A DNA stretch of 64,000 bases from JANXUR01 sp038229415 (GTDB taxonomy: Bacteria; Acidobacteriota; Terriglobia; Terriglobales; Acidobacteriaceae), in the NCBI GenBank assembly GCA_038229415.1, contig JBBROM010000002.1, positions 445,594-509,593 on the forward strand, read 5' to 3'. The notes under the pieces are model-generated. The model was not told the origin of the DNA and did no database searches. It saw only the letters and a program-made list of their open reading frames with translations. Position numbers and translations under genes: made by a program. Below are positions 8,095 to 16,749 of this stretch, piece after piece (position 1 is the first letter of the stretch; each line of letters opens with the position of its first letter).

Positions 8095-10155
8095 TCAACT
8101 GCCGTGGCGGTTAATGCCGAGCTTTCGAATCTTGTATTGCAGCGTAGTTCGTTTGAGGCCAAGCTTCTTCGCGGCACCGTGCGGGCCAGCGATCACGCCC
8201 TGAGTCTCGCGGAGCACCCGCTCAATATGCTCGCGTTCGGCTTCCTCCAGGGTGGCCGAAGCAGCTTCCATGTCACCCTGACCCAAATCGTTGGAGGACA
8301 ACTCCAGTACATCGCCCGTGGAGAGAATGACGGCGCGCTCGATGAGGTTTTCCAGTTCGCGAACGTTGCCGGGCCAATGCCACGCCCGGAGTGCCTGGAG
8401 CGTGGAGGCAGCGATGCGTGTGACGCTCTTGCCCATCTCGCGCCGATAGCGCTCCATGAACCGGTAAGCCAGGGGCTCAATGCTCTCCAGGCGCTCACGT
8501 AAAGGAGGCACGCGAATTGGGAATACATTCAGGCGATAGAACAGATCGCTGCGGAACTCCCGGTTCTCCACCATGGTGGAGAGATCGCGGTTGGTGGCAG
8601 CGATGAGCCGGATGTCCACGTGTTGTGTGCGGACGCTGCCCAGTCGCTCAAACTCATTCTCCTGCAGGGCGCGCAGCAACTTGGGCTGAATTTCGAGGGG
8701 AATGTCGCCGACTTCGTCCAGGAACAAGGTGCCTTCGTGCGCCAATTCCATGCGACCGACCTTGCGGTTGACGGCACCGGTGAACGACCCCTTTTCATGG
8801 CCGAAAAGATCGCTTTCCAGCAACCCGGTGGGAATGGCCGCGCAGTTCAGTTTTACCAAGGTGTGGTTTGCCCGCCGGCTTAACCGATGGATAAGCCGCG
8901 CGATCAGTTCCTTGCCCGTGCCCGTTTCGCCGAGGATGAGAACAGTCGCGTTGGTAGCGGCCACGATGGAGGCCTGTTCGATTGTCCGGGTGAACTCTCG
9001 GCTGGTTACTACCATGTCATCCGGCGGAGTTTGGGAGAGTTCCCGCTCTTCTTCCAGGTAGCGTTTTTCAGCGAGGAGCCGCTGGCTGGAGGCGCGCAAC
9101 TCATCATAGGCGAGGCCGTTACGAAGGCTGACGGCGATTTGGTGAGCGGCGCGACGAAACCAGGAAAGATCGGCGTCGCGAAAGGCGGCCAGTTTACGGC
9201 TCGCCACACCGATTGCTCCCAGACACTCGTCCTCGTAGAGCATCGGCAGGTAACAGACAGACTGGATTCCCATCTGCTCCCGCATCATCTCGGTCCGGTG
9301 GCCCACTGGCGGACCATTGCGGATGTCGTCCAGCAGCAGGGGAGCTCGGTGCTCAATTACCCAACCGTGGTACGACTCACGGAGCTGTACCTCCTCGCTG
9401 GTCACCAGCCGCTTTTCTGGTTTTGGCGACGTGTACATGCGGACGTGAACGGTCGGCTCGTCGCGGCGGCGCATGCCAAGGCTGTAATAGTCCGACTCGG
9501 GCAAGATCTGGTGCAAGTGATCCGCCACGATCGGGCCATACTCCGCAAGTCTCCGGCTCGCCACCAGCCGGTTGTTCAGTTCCAGCAGCGACTCCAAGCC
9601 ATTGGCAAAAGATCCGCGATTATCGGTGAGCGCTGCTATCAGTTGGGCGACCAGATCGGAAACATTGGATGCGATGGATTCAAGCCGCTGCCCCTCCTCG
9701 TCCTGGTAGGGAACCGGACTGGCGCTGCTCACCACTAAACGGGCGATTTGCTGACCTTCACGGTAAATCGGCGTGCTCATGATGGAGGCCGCCCCTACCA
9801 GCCTCATCATCTCAAGGATGGGAGGAAACGCATGGGCTTCTTGCCGGGCCATCACGCGTGTGACTGGCATCGCGTAGATATCGGGTTCCTTTAATTCATT
9901 CAGGAGCAGAGCCGGAACCTTGCCTACTGTGGAGCCACCGAGCTGGTATGCCACCTGTAGAAAGCTGGGCCGGGAAGGGTCGCGGAACAGGATGCCCAGT
10001 CCGTCGTAAGCGATTACGTTATCCACGTGCGCGGCCAAGCGCGCCAAGACCGATTTGACGCGAAAGGCACTTGCCGGGTGAGCGTTAAGCTCTTTGGGCC
10101 GCGGCAACAAGAACGGTTCGGGAGTCAGGTGACGCGACTCTAGACTGCTTTCCAT
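8095..10155 (-). CDS. Sigma-54-dependent transcriptional activator with GAF sensor domains
   Basis: The 686-residue protein has an N-terminal sensory half resembling two GAF domains (about residues 30-185 and 195-350). A sigma-54-interacting AAA+ domain follows, with Walker A GETGTGKE near residue 415, the sigma-54 contact loop GSFTGA and Walker B GTLFLDEVGD. A C-terminal Fis-type helix-turn-helix ends the protein (GPHGAAKKLGLKRTTLQYKIRKLGI). The domain order matches FhlA/NorR-like activators. The contact loop is GSFTGA rather than GAFTGA, a variant known to be functional in some activators. It is divergent from the threonine dehydratase gene. No sigma-54 promoter was recognised nearby. Confidence 0.92.
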   Translation of the reverse strand: MESSLESRHLTPEPFLLPRPKELNAHPASAFRVKSVLARLAAHVDNVIAYDGLGILFRDPSRPSFLQVAYQLGGSTVGKVPALLLNELKEPDIYAMPVTRVMARQEAHAFPPILEMMRLVGAASIMSTPIYREGQQIARLVVSSASPVPYQDEEGQRLESIASNVSDLVAQLIAALTDNRGSFANGLESLLELNNRLVASRRLAEYGPIVADHLHQILPESDYYSLGMRRRDEPTVHVRMYTSPKPEKRLVTSEEVQLRESYHGWVIEHRAPLLLDDIRNGPPVGHRTEMMREQMGIQSVCYLPMLYEDECLGAIGVASRKLAAFRDADLSWFRRAAHQIAVSLRNGLAYDELRASSQRLLAEKRYLEEERELSQTPPDDMVVTSREFTRTIEQASIVAATNATVLILGETGTGKELIARLIHRLSRRANHTLVKLNCAAIPTGLLESDLFGHEKGSFTGAVNRKVGRMELAHEGTLFLDEVGDIPLEIQPKLLRALQENEFERLGSVRTQHVDIRLIAATNRDLSTMVENREFRSDLFYRLNVFPIRVPPLRERLESIEPLAYRFMERYRREMGKSVTRIAASTLQALRAWHWPGNVRELENLIERAVILSTGDVLELSSNDLGQGDMEAASATLEEAEREHIERVLRETQGVIAGPHGAAKKLGLKRTTLQYKIRKLGINRHGS

Positions 10156-10237
10156 ATCCCTCTCATCGGTTGTCAGGTAAACCTGTTGGGAGCTAGTGAT
10201 ACCTTAAGTTGCGGATTTCCATTCAGAAGTTTCCAAA

Positions 10238-10255
10238 TGTTCTAGAATCAGAACA
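10238..10255. promoter_or_regulatory. Inverted repeat TGTTCT-N6-AGAACA
   Basis: Two perfect 6-base arms, TGTTCT and AGAACA, are separated by six bases, 83 bases upstream of the sigma-54 activator start. It could be an operator for autoregulation or for the divergent gene. The arms are short enough that chance cannot be excluded. Confidence 0.35.
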
Positions 10256-10350
10256 AGAGATGCAATCCGGGCTGTAGTAAAAGTTCATTTAAATGCAATA
10301 GGAAGTTCGGCTTACAAGACTTCCCAAAACAGGAATCGCCGTTTTGCCCG

Positions 10351-10370
10351 TACTTACTTGCAAGTAAGTA
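10351..10370. promoter_or_regulatory. Perfect 20-bp palindrome upstream of the threonine dehydratase gene
   Basis: The sequence TACTTACTTGCAAGTAAGTA is identical to its reverse complement and ends 50 bases before the dehydratase start. Palindromes of this length and composition are typical operators for dimeric regulators such as TetR-type repressors, but no such gene is in the window. It lies between divergent genes and could act on either. Confidence 0.6.
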
Positions 10371-10420
10371 TCTTCGTATGCTTTTAGCGATGGCTTCCAG
10401 ATCCGGTCAATTTAGGTTTT

Positions 10421-11425
10421 ATGGTTTCTTTGACAGATATTCGTCTCGCTGCTACCCGCATAACTCCTGTGGTAATGCAGACACAACTAGTGCCGTTCCC
10501 TGGGTCAGGCAACTACGCGCGAGTTCCGGGCGCGTCGTTATTACTGAAAGCGGAGAATCAGCAACCGATCGGGTCGTTTAAGCTGCGTGGAGCGTATAAC
10601 AAGCTGGCATCCCTTACTGCGGAACAAAGGCGCGCAGGGGTAATTGCCTACTCCAGCGGCAACCATGCGCAGGGTGTGGCTTATGCGGCGCGTGCGCTAG
10701 GCATCCGCGCCATCATTGTTATGCCCGACAATGCCCCGACCGTGAAGTTACGGGGTACGGCGGCGCTGGGTGCGGAGGTTATTACAGTCAGTACAGGCAG
10801 CGAAGAGCGTCGGCTGAAAGCGGAGGCCATGGCGCGGGAGTTCGGATATGTGCTGGTGCCACCTTATAACGACGAGCAGATTGTGGCTGGGGCGGGCACG
10901 GTGGGGCTGGAGATTGTGGAGCAACTACCCACAGTGGAGACGATTCTGGTTCCCGTGGGTGGAGGAGGTTTGTTGAGCGGCGTCGCAGTTGCGGCGAAAC
11001 AGCGCGCGGCAGAATTGGGGCGCACCATCCATGTGATTGGCGTGGAACCGGAGCTGGCGGCCGATGCCCAGGCTTCATTTAGGGCAGGCAAGATCGTCAA
11101 GCTATCGGGCACCGACACGTCACGCACCATTGCCGATGGGCTGCGGACCCAGAGTGTTGGCGATATTACCTTCCCGCATATTCGCGCCTATGTGGACGAC
11201 ATAATTACGGTGAGCGAAGAGGAGATTCGCGAGGCGGTGCGACGAGTGGCGGCCAGCACCACGATTGTGCCGGAGCCGAGCGGCGCGGTCGCCGTGGCAG
11301 GCTATCTGTTCCATCAGAAGGAGCTGCCGCCGACGCAGTGGAATGTGGCCGTGGTGACTGGCGCCAATGTTGAGCCCGGGCTTTTAGCCGAAATATTGGC
11401 GGGTAGTGCGGCTGTGCACTCCTAA
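10421..11425 (+). CDS. Threonine/serine dehydratase, catabolic type (PLP-dependent)
   Basis: The 334-residue enzyme is of fold type II. It has the PLP lysine in GSFKLRGA (residue 54), the SSGNHAQGVAYAA phosphate/substrate loop and the glycine-rich PLP-phosphate loop VPVGGGGLLSG. It would deaminate threonine to 2-oxobutanoate (or serine to pyruvate). The regulatory C-terminal ACT-like domain of biosynthetic IlvA is absent, so it resembles catabolic threonine dehydratase or serine racemase-type enzymes; which substrate dominates cannot be told. It is divergent from the sigma-54 activator and preceded by a 20-bp palindrome. Confidence 0.9.
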   Translation: MVSLTDIRLAATRITPVVMQTQLVPFPGSGNYARVPGASLLLKAENQQPIGSFKLRGAYNKLASLTAEQRRAGVIAYSSGNHAQGVAYAARALGIRAIIVMPDNAPTVKLRGTAALGAEVITVSTGSEERRLKAEAMAREFGYVLVPPYNDEQIVAGAGTVGLEIVEQLPTVETILVPVGGGGLLSGVAVAAKQRAAELGRTIHVIGVEPELAADAQASFRAGKIVKLSGTDTSRTIADGLRTQSVGDITFPHIRAYVDDIITVSEEEIREAVRRVAASTTIVPEPSGAVAVAGYLFHQKELPPTQWNVAVVTGANVEPGLLAEILAGSAAVHS

Positions 11426-11492
11426 AAGAACGTGGTGGACGCGCATTTCTGGCGCGGGCATTACAATTTTCAAATAGTCAGAATGTTTACGG

Positions 11493-12533
11493 ATGAAATG
11501 CATTTCTTGCCCTGCATGCATTCCCGTCACAATTCAGAGGTGTGCCTTGTTCTCCAGACTCTTGCCCAACCGAGCTTCTTTCCAGAGACTCAGCTTTCCG
11601 TTCATGCTTCTGCTCATAGGCGTTGCGATGTTCGCTACGGTACCGTGCGCTGCCGCCGCGGCTCTGCCGAGTGTGGATCGCGGCATTACGATTCGCGAAG
11701 CGCTGATCTATGTTGCTCCGGACGCGACTTCCACTCAGCTCGGGTTTCTGGATCGTGGACGCGAAGTGGTGGTGCTGGAAAGCTCCAAGGGATTTCTGCA
11801 TGTGAGCGCGGATGTGACCGAAGAGCGCACTCTCACAGGCTGGGTTTTGGAGAAGGGTGTGATTCGCACCAGTACTCCCGACGGCGACAAGATTGTGTTC
11901 GGCGAAGCGGTGGATTCGGAAGCGGAAGCGTCGCGTACACATGGGCGCAAGGGTGCAGACAAGGATTGTCTGCGCTTGTATGCACTGATGGCGGAGTACT
12001 TTCCGCAGTCTTCGCTGGCCGGAGAGGCATTGTACCGGTCAGCGGATATTCGCTGGCAGCTCGACAAGTTCGACGTGCAATCGCGGCCTTCCGCCAAGGA
12101 GCGTGACGCTTACTTGCGTGGCGAGATTGATGAAGAGCATATGCGGCAGGTGATGAAGAAGTTTCCCGGCACCAAGTGGGCCGACAAAGCTGCCTTCCAC
12201 CTGATTGACAACAAAATTTGCGGCGACTGGGTGGGAGCATCGAAGTGTCCGGAAAAGGAAGCGGCACTGTACGAGCACTATGTGGAGGATCGGCCACAGT
12301 CGCCGGATGCGCCAGAAGCGCTCTATAACGCGGCATGGCGACGCTCGGCCCTGATTGAGATTTACAAGACGGAAGCCAATCAGAAGAAGTCGGCGGACGC
12401 GCGGGCGGATGCACTAGTTCTCTGCAGGAAGATCACGACCAGCTTTCCGGTCAGCGACTTCGCCCCGCGCGCGACTCGGCTCGCCTACATGGTGGAGCAT
12501 GGAATCCCGACGTGGGGGAATACGCGGGAATAG
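11493..12533 (+). CDS. Secreted SH3-like and TPR-like repeat protein
   Basis: The 346-residue product has an N-terminal signal or anchor (FMLLLIGVAMFATVPCAAAAA). An SH3b-like domain follows (IREALIYVAPDATSTQLGFLDRGREVVVLESSKGFLHVSA ... GWVLEKG). The C-terminal half is helical and resembles TPRs (LRLYALMAEYFPQSSLAGEALYRSADIRW; EALYNAAWRRSALIEIYK). Such proteins act as periplasmic scaffolds, similar in layout to BamD- or YbgF-like factors. The start is uncertain: ATG at 11493, or TTG at 11547 preceded by AGAGG. No enzymatic motif is seen. Confidence 0.65.
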   Translation: MKCISCPACIPVTIQRCALFSRLLPNRASFQRLSFPFMLLLIGVAMFATVPCAAAAALPSVDRGITIREALIYVAPDATSTQLGFLDRGREVVVLESSKGFLHVSADVTEERTLTGWVLEKGVIRTSTPDGDKIVFGEAVDSEAEASRTHGRKGADKDCLRLYALMAEYFPQSSLAGEALYRSADIRWQLDKFDVQSRPSAKERDAYLRGEIDEEHMRQVMKKFPGTKWADKAAFHLIDNKICGDWVGASKCPEKEAALYEHYVEDRPQSPDAPEALYNAAWRRSALIEIYKTEANQKKSADARADALVLCRKITTSFPVSDFAPRATRLAYMVEHGIPTWGNTRE

Positions 12534-12691
12534 TTGGTGCTCATTTCACGGGGTTCGGCCTCCTGTTCTTGATGCGTGTTCACAGTTCGTAAACCTTGGC
12601 GGCGTCCGCGGCTGCTAAACTCAACTTTTACAGAGTATGGTTCGCGTGATTGAGCACTGCGCCGGTGAGACGCGGTACAAGGGGAGACACC

Positions 12692-13567
12692 ATGAACGAC
12701 TTTATTCTTTCGTTTTTATTGGGTATTGTGGAAGGCCTCACGGAGTTTTTGCCGGTGAGTTCCACAGCACATCTGCGGCTGGCCGAGCAGTTGATGCACA
12801 TCAGCCTCAGCGACGGCTTCTGGAAGATGTACACCATCGTGATTCAATTGGGCGCGATTTTGTGCCTGCCTGTGTATTTCTGGAAGCGCATTATGGGCTT
12901 TCTTTCCACCTTCCCCAAGGGGGAGCGCGGCGACCGCACTTGGCTGACTCATCCCTTGTCGCTGGTGATGATCGCGTTTGTCTGCACGGCGGGCCCAGCA
13001 TTTCTCATGACGAAGATCATCGGAAAGCACCTGGAGAGCCTGAGTATTATCGGTCTCTCGCTGCTGATCGGCGGCATTGTGATGTATCTGGTGGATACGT
13101 ATTTTTCGCAGCCCGCGCCAACCCAGCACATGGAAGAGATGTCAGTGTTTCAGGCAGTGTGGATAGGGTTCTGTCAGGTTTTGTCGGCAGTGTTTCCGGG
13201 AACATCGCGTTCGATGTCCACGATAGCGGCTGGGCAGCTTGCCGGGATGACGCGTGAATCTGCTTTGGAGTTCAGCTTCTTTCTTTCGATTCCAACGATG
13301 ACAGCGGCAACGATTTACGACCTGTACAAATCGCTGAAGCCGGGTGCGGAAGCGGGCCTGGGTGCCGTTACCATGGACCCTCACAACTGGACGACTCTGG
13401 GTATCGGCTTTGTGGTGAGTTTCGTGGTTGCGTACGCTGCCGTGAAGTGGTTTATGGGCTGGGTCCGGGAACATGGACTGGCTCCCTTCGCGGCGTATCG
13501 CATCGTGCTTGGGCTGGCCGTGCTGGCCTGGATGGTGACCCACCCCTCGCCGCCGCCGGTGCAGTAG
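12692..13567 (+). CDS. uppP: Undecaprenyl-diphosphatase (BacA/UppP)
   Basis: The 291-residue polytopic membrane enzyme dephosphorylates undecaprenyl pyrophosphate to recycle the lipid carrier for peptidoglycan and other envelope polymers, and can confer bacitracin tolerance. It carries both family signatures: EGLTEFLPVSSTAHL near residue 14 and PGTSRSMSTIAAG near residue 172. The length is slightly over the usual 265-280 residues, with an insertion after the third helix. The ATG at 12692 has a GGGGAG ribosome site six bases upstream; the frame extends 14 codons further without a better start. ftsK follows on the same strand. Confidence 0.96.
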   Translation: MNDFILSFLLGIVEGLTEFLPVSSTAHLRLAEQLMHISLSDGFWKMYTIVIQLGAILCLPVYFWKRIMGFLSTFPKGERGDRTWLTHPLSLVMIAFVCTAGPAFLMTKIIGKHLESLSIIGLSLLIGGIVMYLVDTYFSQPAPTQHMEEMSVFQAVWIGFCQVLSAVFPGTSRSMSTIAAGQLAGMTRESALEFSFFLSIPTMTAATIYDLYKSLKPGAEAGLGAVTMDPHNWTTLGIGFVVSFVVAYAAVKWFMGWVREHGLAPFAAYRIVLGLAVLAWMVTHPSPPPVQ

Positions 13568-13731
13568 ATCGGCGGGGCTGGCCGTGTCGATCTGCTGGAC
13601 TGAACCCAGTTGGTCACCCAACGGCTGGGTTTAAATGCGCCATCGCGCTTGCTTTCCTGCGATACTAGTCTTGCTCTGGATGATTGAACTGCCTGACCGC
13701 TGAATTGCGGCGGGTTGCCTCCGCTCCTGTC

Positions 13732-16242
13732 ATGGAGCTAGTCGAACGCCTTTTTGTGCCCTCGGCCAACAAGCGGCTGAATGAACTGGCTGGAGTGTTG
13801 CTGTTTTTCTGCGCGATTCTCCTCCTCCTCGCCCTAGTTTCTTACTCTCCCAGCGATCCCTCGCTGAACACGGCTGCTTCGGTGGACATAGGCCGCACCG
13901 CGCATAACTGGACGGGCATCTTCGGCTCGTACGCTGCTGATATTTTGCTGCAGTTGCTGGGATTTACTGCGTTTCTGTTGCCGGTGATGATCGGCCTTGC
14001 GGGCTGGCGGTGGTTCCACTCGCGAGCCTTTGGCGCGCCGCTGGTGCGTTTGGCTGGGGCTGCTGGCATTCTCTTCGCTGTGCCCACACTGCTGGCGCTG
14101 TTGCCGTGGAACGTACGGTTGCATCAGGCGATTCCGCAGGAGGGATTGCTCGGCCGCCTTTTCGGAGACACGCTGGTTCACTACTTCAATCGTCCGGGAT
14201 CGTACGTACTGTGTGCGGCGGTGTTGGTGGCGGCGCTATACATGACGACAACGTTCAGTGCGAGCGGCTATCGCACCTGGGGCAAAACTCGTTTCGCCTT
14301 TGTGGATGCACGCTGGCAGCGCTTTCAGGACTGGCGTACGGAACGTTGCCGTATGCGTGAAGAAAAGGCGCTGGAGAAGCGTCGCGCAGAGTCTGAAAAG
14401 CCGTTAGTGGCAACGCAGTTGGTGCAGCAAACCAGCAAGAGCGAGCCTTCCGCCGGAGGCTTTCTGCGGCGGGGTCGGCCCACTTCACCATCACGGGACG
14501 GTGTTGAAGATGTTGCGTCGGCGAATCTACTGCTGCGCGAAGCCGCTATGGCGAATAGTATCGAAGCGCCGCGCGAGGCCGTGCGCGAAGTCGAGCGTCC
14601 GCTGACGGGCATTGACCGCATGGTGGCGGATGGAGCCGCGTCATCCATGCCAGCGAGCATTACTCCCATGGCGTTCGTGGAACCTGCGGTGACGCAGCGG
14701 GCCGACGCGTCGCAGAAGGCGAAGACGATGCTGGCGAAGTCGGCAGGGAGCTACCAGATTCCGCCGAGCAGCTTGTTGCAGCGCCCCGACGAGCGCCAGC
14801 AGGTGGATGAAGATGATCTGAAGGACTTGGCGCGGCAGCTTACCGAAAAATACGCAGAATTCTCCGTGCTGGGCCAGGTGGTACAGATCAATCCGGGGCC
14901 AGTGGTGACGACGTTTGAGTTCAAGCCCGAACCGGGCGTGAAGTACAGCCGCGTGGTGGGACTGAGCGATGATCTATGCCTGGCGTTACGCGCCGAGAGC
15001 ATTCTGATCGAGCGCATGCCCGGCAAGAGCACCGTAGGTCTGCAAGTACCAAACCACAAGCGCGAGACGATCTTCTTGCGTGAAGTGATTGAGGCACCGG
15101 AGTTCCAAAGTTCGCGGGCGAAGCTGCCACTAGCGATGGGCAAGGACATTAACGGCCGCATCGCGACGGCAGATTTAGCCACTATGCCACACTTGCTGAT
15201 TGCGGGTTCGACGGGCGCGGGCAAGAGCGTGGCGCTAAACGCCATGATCATGTCGCTGCTATATCGCACTACGCCGGATCAAGTGCGCTTGATCATGGTG
15301 GATCCCAAGCGGCTGGAGCTTGGCGTCTACGAAGGCATTCCGCATCTGTATACACCGATTATCACCGAGCCCAAGTTGGCGGCGAATGCGCTGCGTAATG
15401 CGGTGCGTGAGATGGAGCGCCGGCTAAAGCTGCTGGCGGAAAAAGGCGTCCGCAACATTGATCAGTACAACCGTCTGTTTGATGAGGGTGATACGCCCAG
15501 CCTGTTCAGCGGTGTGGATGAAGACGGAGTTGCAGTCGAAGAGCAGCGACCGCTGCCTTACATCGTGGTGATCATTGACGAGCTGGCCGACCTGATGATG
15601 CTCGACAAGGCCAACGTGGAAGAGTCAGTGACGCGGCTGGCGCAGATGGCTCGCGCCGTGGGCATTCACTTGGTGCTGGCGACGCAACGGCCGTCGGTGG
15701 ACGTGATTACTGGACTTATCAAGGCAAACTTTCCGGCACGGGTTTCGTTCCGCGTGGCCACCAAGGTGGATTCGCGCACGATTCTGGATGCGAATGGCGC
15801 TGAGGCACTGCTGGGTCGCGGCGACATGCTTTATCTGCCGTCAGGATCGTCACGCGTAAACCGCTTACATGCGCCGTTCGTCACCGAAAAAGAAATCGCG
15901 GGTGTCGTCGAGTTCTGGCGTTCGCAAGGGCAGGCGCAATATGTGGAAGGCTTCCTCAAGGCGAGCGACGACGATGCCAAGAGTGACGCTGGGTCTTCGG
16001 CTGAAGGTGGCGCGGAAGCCAGCGACGATCCCATGTACGATGACGCGGTGCGGGTCGTGGTCGAGTCGGGTAAGGCATCCACGTCGTTGCTACAGCGGCG
16101 ACTGCGTATTGGTTACGGTCGAGCGGCGCACCTGATTGACCTGATGGAGGAAGACGGACTGGTTGGCGCGGCAGACGGCCCGCGTCCGCGCGAAGTCCTG
16201 AAGCGCCCCAGTTGGCTCAGTGAAGTCGAATCCACCCTATAA
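13732..16242 (+). CDS. ftsK: DNA translocase FtsK/SpoIIIE
   Basis: This 836-residue divisome protein pumps chromosomal DNA through the closing septum and delivers dif sites to XerCD. It has four N-terminal membrane helices (residues 20-180), a charged linker and the motor domain with Walker A GSTGAGKSVALN and Walker B VVIIDELADLM. A C-terminal winged-helix gamma domain is also present (YDDAVRVVVESGKASTSLLQRRLRIGY). ATG 13732 (MELVERLFVP) is chosen; an upstream TTG at 13684 is in frame and neither has an obvious ribosome site. A strong hairpin terminator follows. Confidence 0.95.
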   Translation: MELVERLFVPSANKRLNELAGVLLFFCAILLLLALVSYSPSDPSLNTAASVDIGRTAHNWTGIFGSYAADILLQLLGFTAFLLPVMIGLAGWRWFHSRAFGAPLVRLAGAAGILFAVPTLLALLPWNVRLHQAIPQEGLLGRLFGDTLVHYFNRPGSYVLCAAVLVAALYMTTTFSASGYRTWGKTRFAFVDARWQRFQDWRTERCRMREEKALEKRRAESEKPLVATQLVQQTSKSEPSAGGFLRRGRPTSPSRDGVEDVASANLLLREAAMANSIEAPREAVREVERPLTGIDRMVADGAASSMPASITPMAFVEPAVTQRADASQKAKTMLAKSAGSYQIPPSSLLQRPDERQQVDEDDLKDLARQLTEKYAEFSVLGQVVQINPGPVVTTFEFKPEPGVKYSRVVGLSDDLCLALRAESILIERMPGKSTVGLQVPNHKRETIFLREVIEAPEFQSSRAKLPLAMGKDINGRIATADLATMPHLLIAGSTGAGKSVALNAMIMSLLYRTTPDQVRLIMVDPKRLELGVYEGIPHLYTPIITEPKLAANALRNAVREMERRLKLLAEKGVRNIDQYNRLFDEGDTPSLFSGVDEDGVAVEEQRPLPYIVVIIDELADLMMLDKANVEESVTRLAQMARAVGIHLVLATQRPSVDVITGLIKANFPARVSFRVATKVDSRTILDANGAEALLGRGDMLYLPSGSSRVNRLHAPFVTEKEIAGVVEFWRSQGQAQYVEGFLKASDDDAKSDAGSSAEGGAEASDDPMYDDAVRVVVESGKASTSLLQRRLRIGYGRAAHLIDLMEEDGLVGAADGPRPREVLKRPSWLSEVESTL

Positions 16243-16272
16243 CCTGAACCCTTAACCCATAAGCAAATAGAG

Positions 16273-16309
16273 TAGGCAGACTATCTGAATAGATAGTCTG
16301 CCTATCTTT
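16273..16309 (+). terminator. Intrinsic terminator after ftsK
   Basis: A perfect 14-bp stem, TAGGCAGACTATCT paired with AGATAGTCTGCCTA, encloses a GAAT loop and is followed by TCTTT. It lies 30 bases after the ftsK stop codon. The stem is symmetric enough to act also on the opposite strand. Confidence 0.75.
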
Positions 16310-16378
16310 GTTGCGTGTTGTCGCGGGTCGTTCCGTGTCAGGTTGTGCGTCCGCTCTTCTTCTTGTGGGCGGCTCGGT

Positions 16379-16687
16379 CTAGTGCCCCGTCGGCTCGATC
16401 ATGATGATCGGGTCGAGCAGCAGGCCGTTGGATTCGATGGAATACTTATGGGCGCCAAAGTCGGCGCTGGGCAGAACTGTGCCCGATTCGAACTCGCCGC
16501 AATGGAACACGTGATTGCGGAAAGGGCTGCGTCCCGCAGCAAAAAAGATGCTGACGCGGTCTCCGCCTTCGACTTCCCAGCGTATGGTCTCGCCGCGCAG
16601 CCGGTTAATGTGGGCAACAGGCGGATCCACGGAAATGTGGCAATGACTCACTTGTACCTTCACAACCTTCACAGAACAGTCAGACAT
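16379..16687 (-). CDS. Small cupredoxin-like beta-sandwich protein, uncharacterised
   Basis: The 102-residue protein has no signal peptide and is predicted to be mostly beta strands (VSHCHISVDPPVAHINRLRGETIRWEVEGGDRVSIFF ... SIESNGLLLDPIIMIEP). The strand order, with a His near position 58 (FRNHVFHCGEF) and Cys/His pairs, is reminiscent of cupredoxin-like domains. The canonical C-terminal H-x-M copper site is not apparent. Function unknown. It is convergent with ftsK and downstream of the kinase gene. Confidence 0.55.
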   Translation of the reverse strand: MSDCSVKVVKVQVSHCHISVDPPVAHINRLRGETIRWEVEGGDRVSIFFAAGRSPFRNHVFHCGEFESGTVLPSADFGAHKYSIESNGLLLDPIIMIEPTGH

Positions 16688-16749
16688 GGTGTCTCCTCAA
16701 GATTCGTTTCTGCAAGCGTTCCTTGTCGCGAAAGTATAATCCCACGCGA

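Noticed and set aside
8887..9738. 283-codon open frame on the plus strand
   Set aside because: It is antisense to the sigma-54 activator, whose frame shows clear domains. High GC content produces such open antisense frames.
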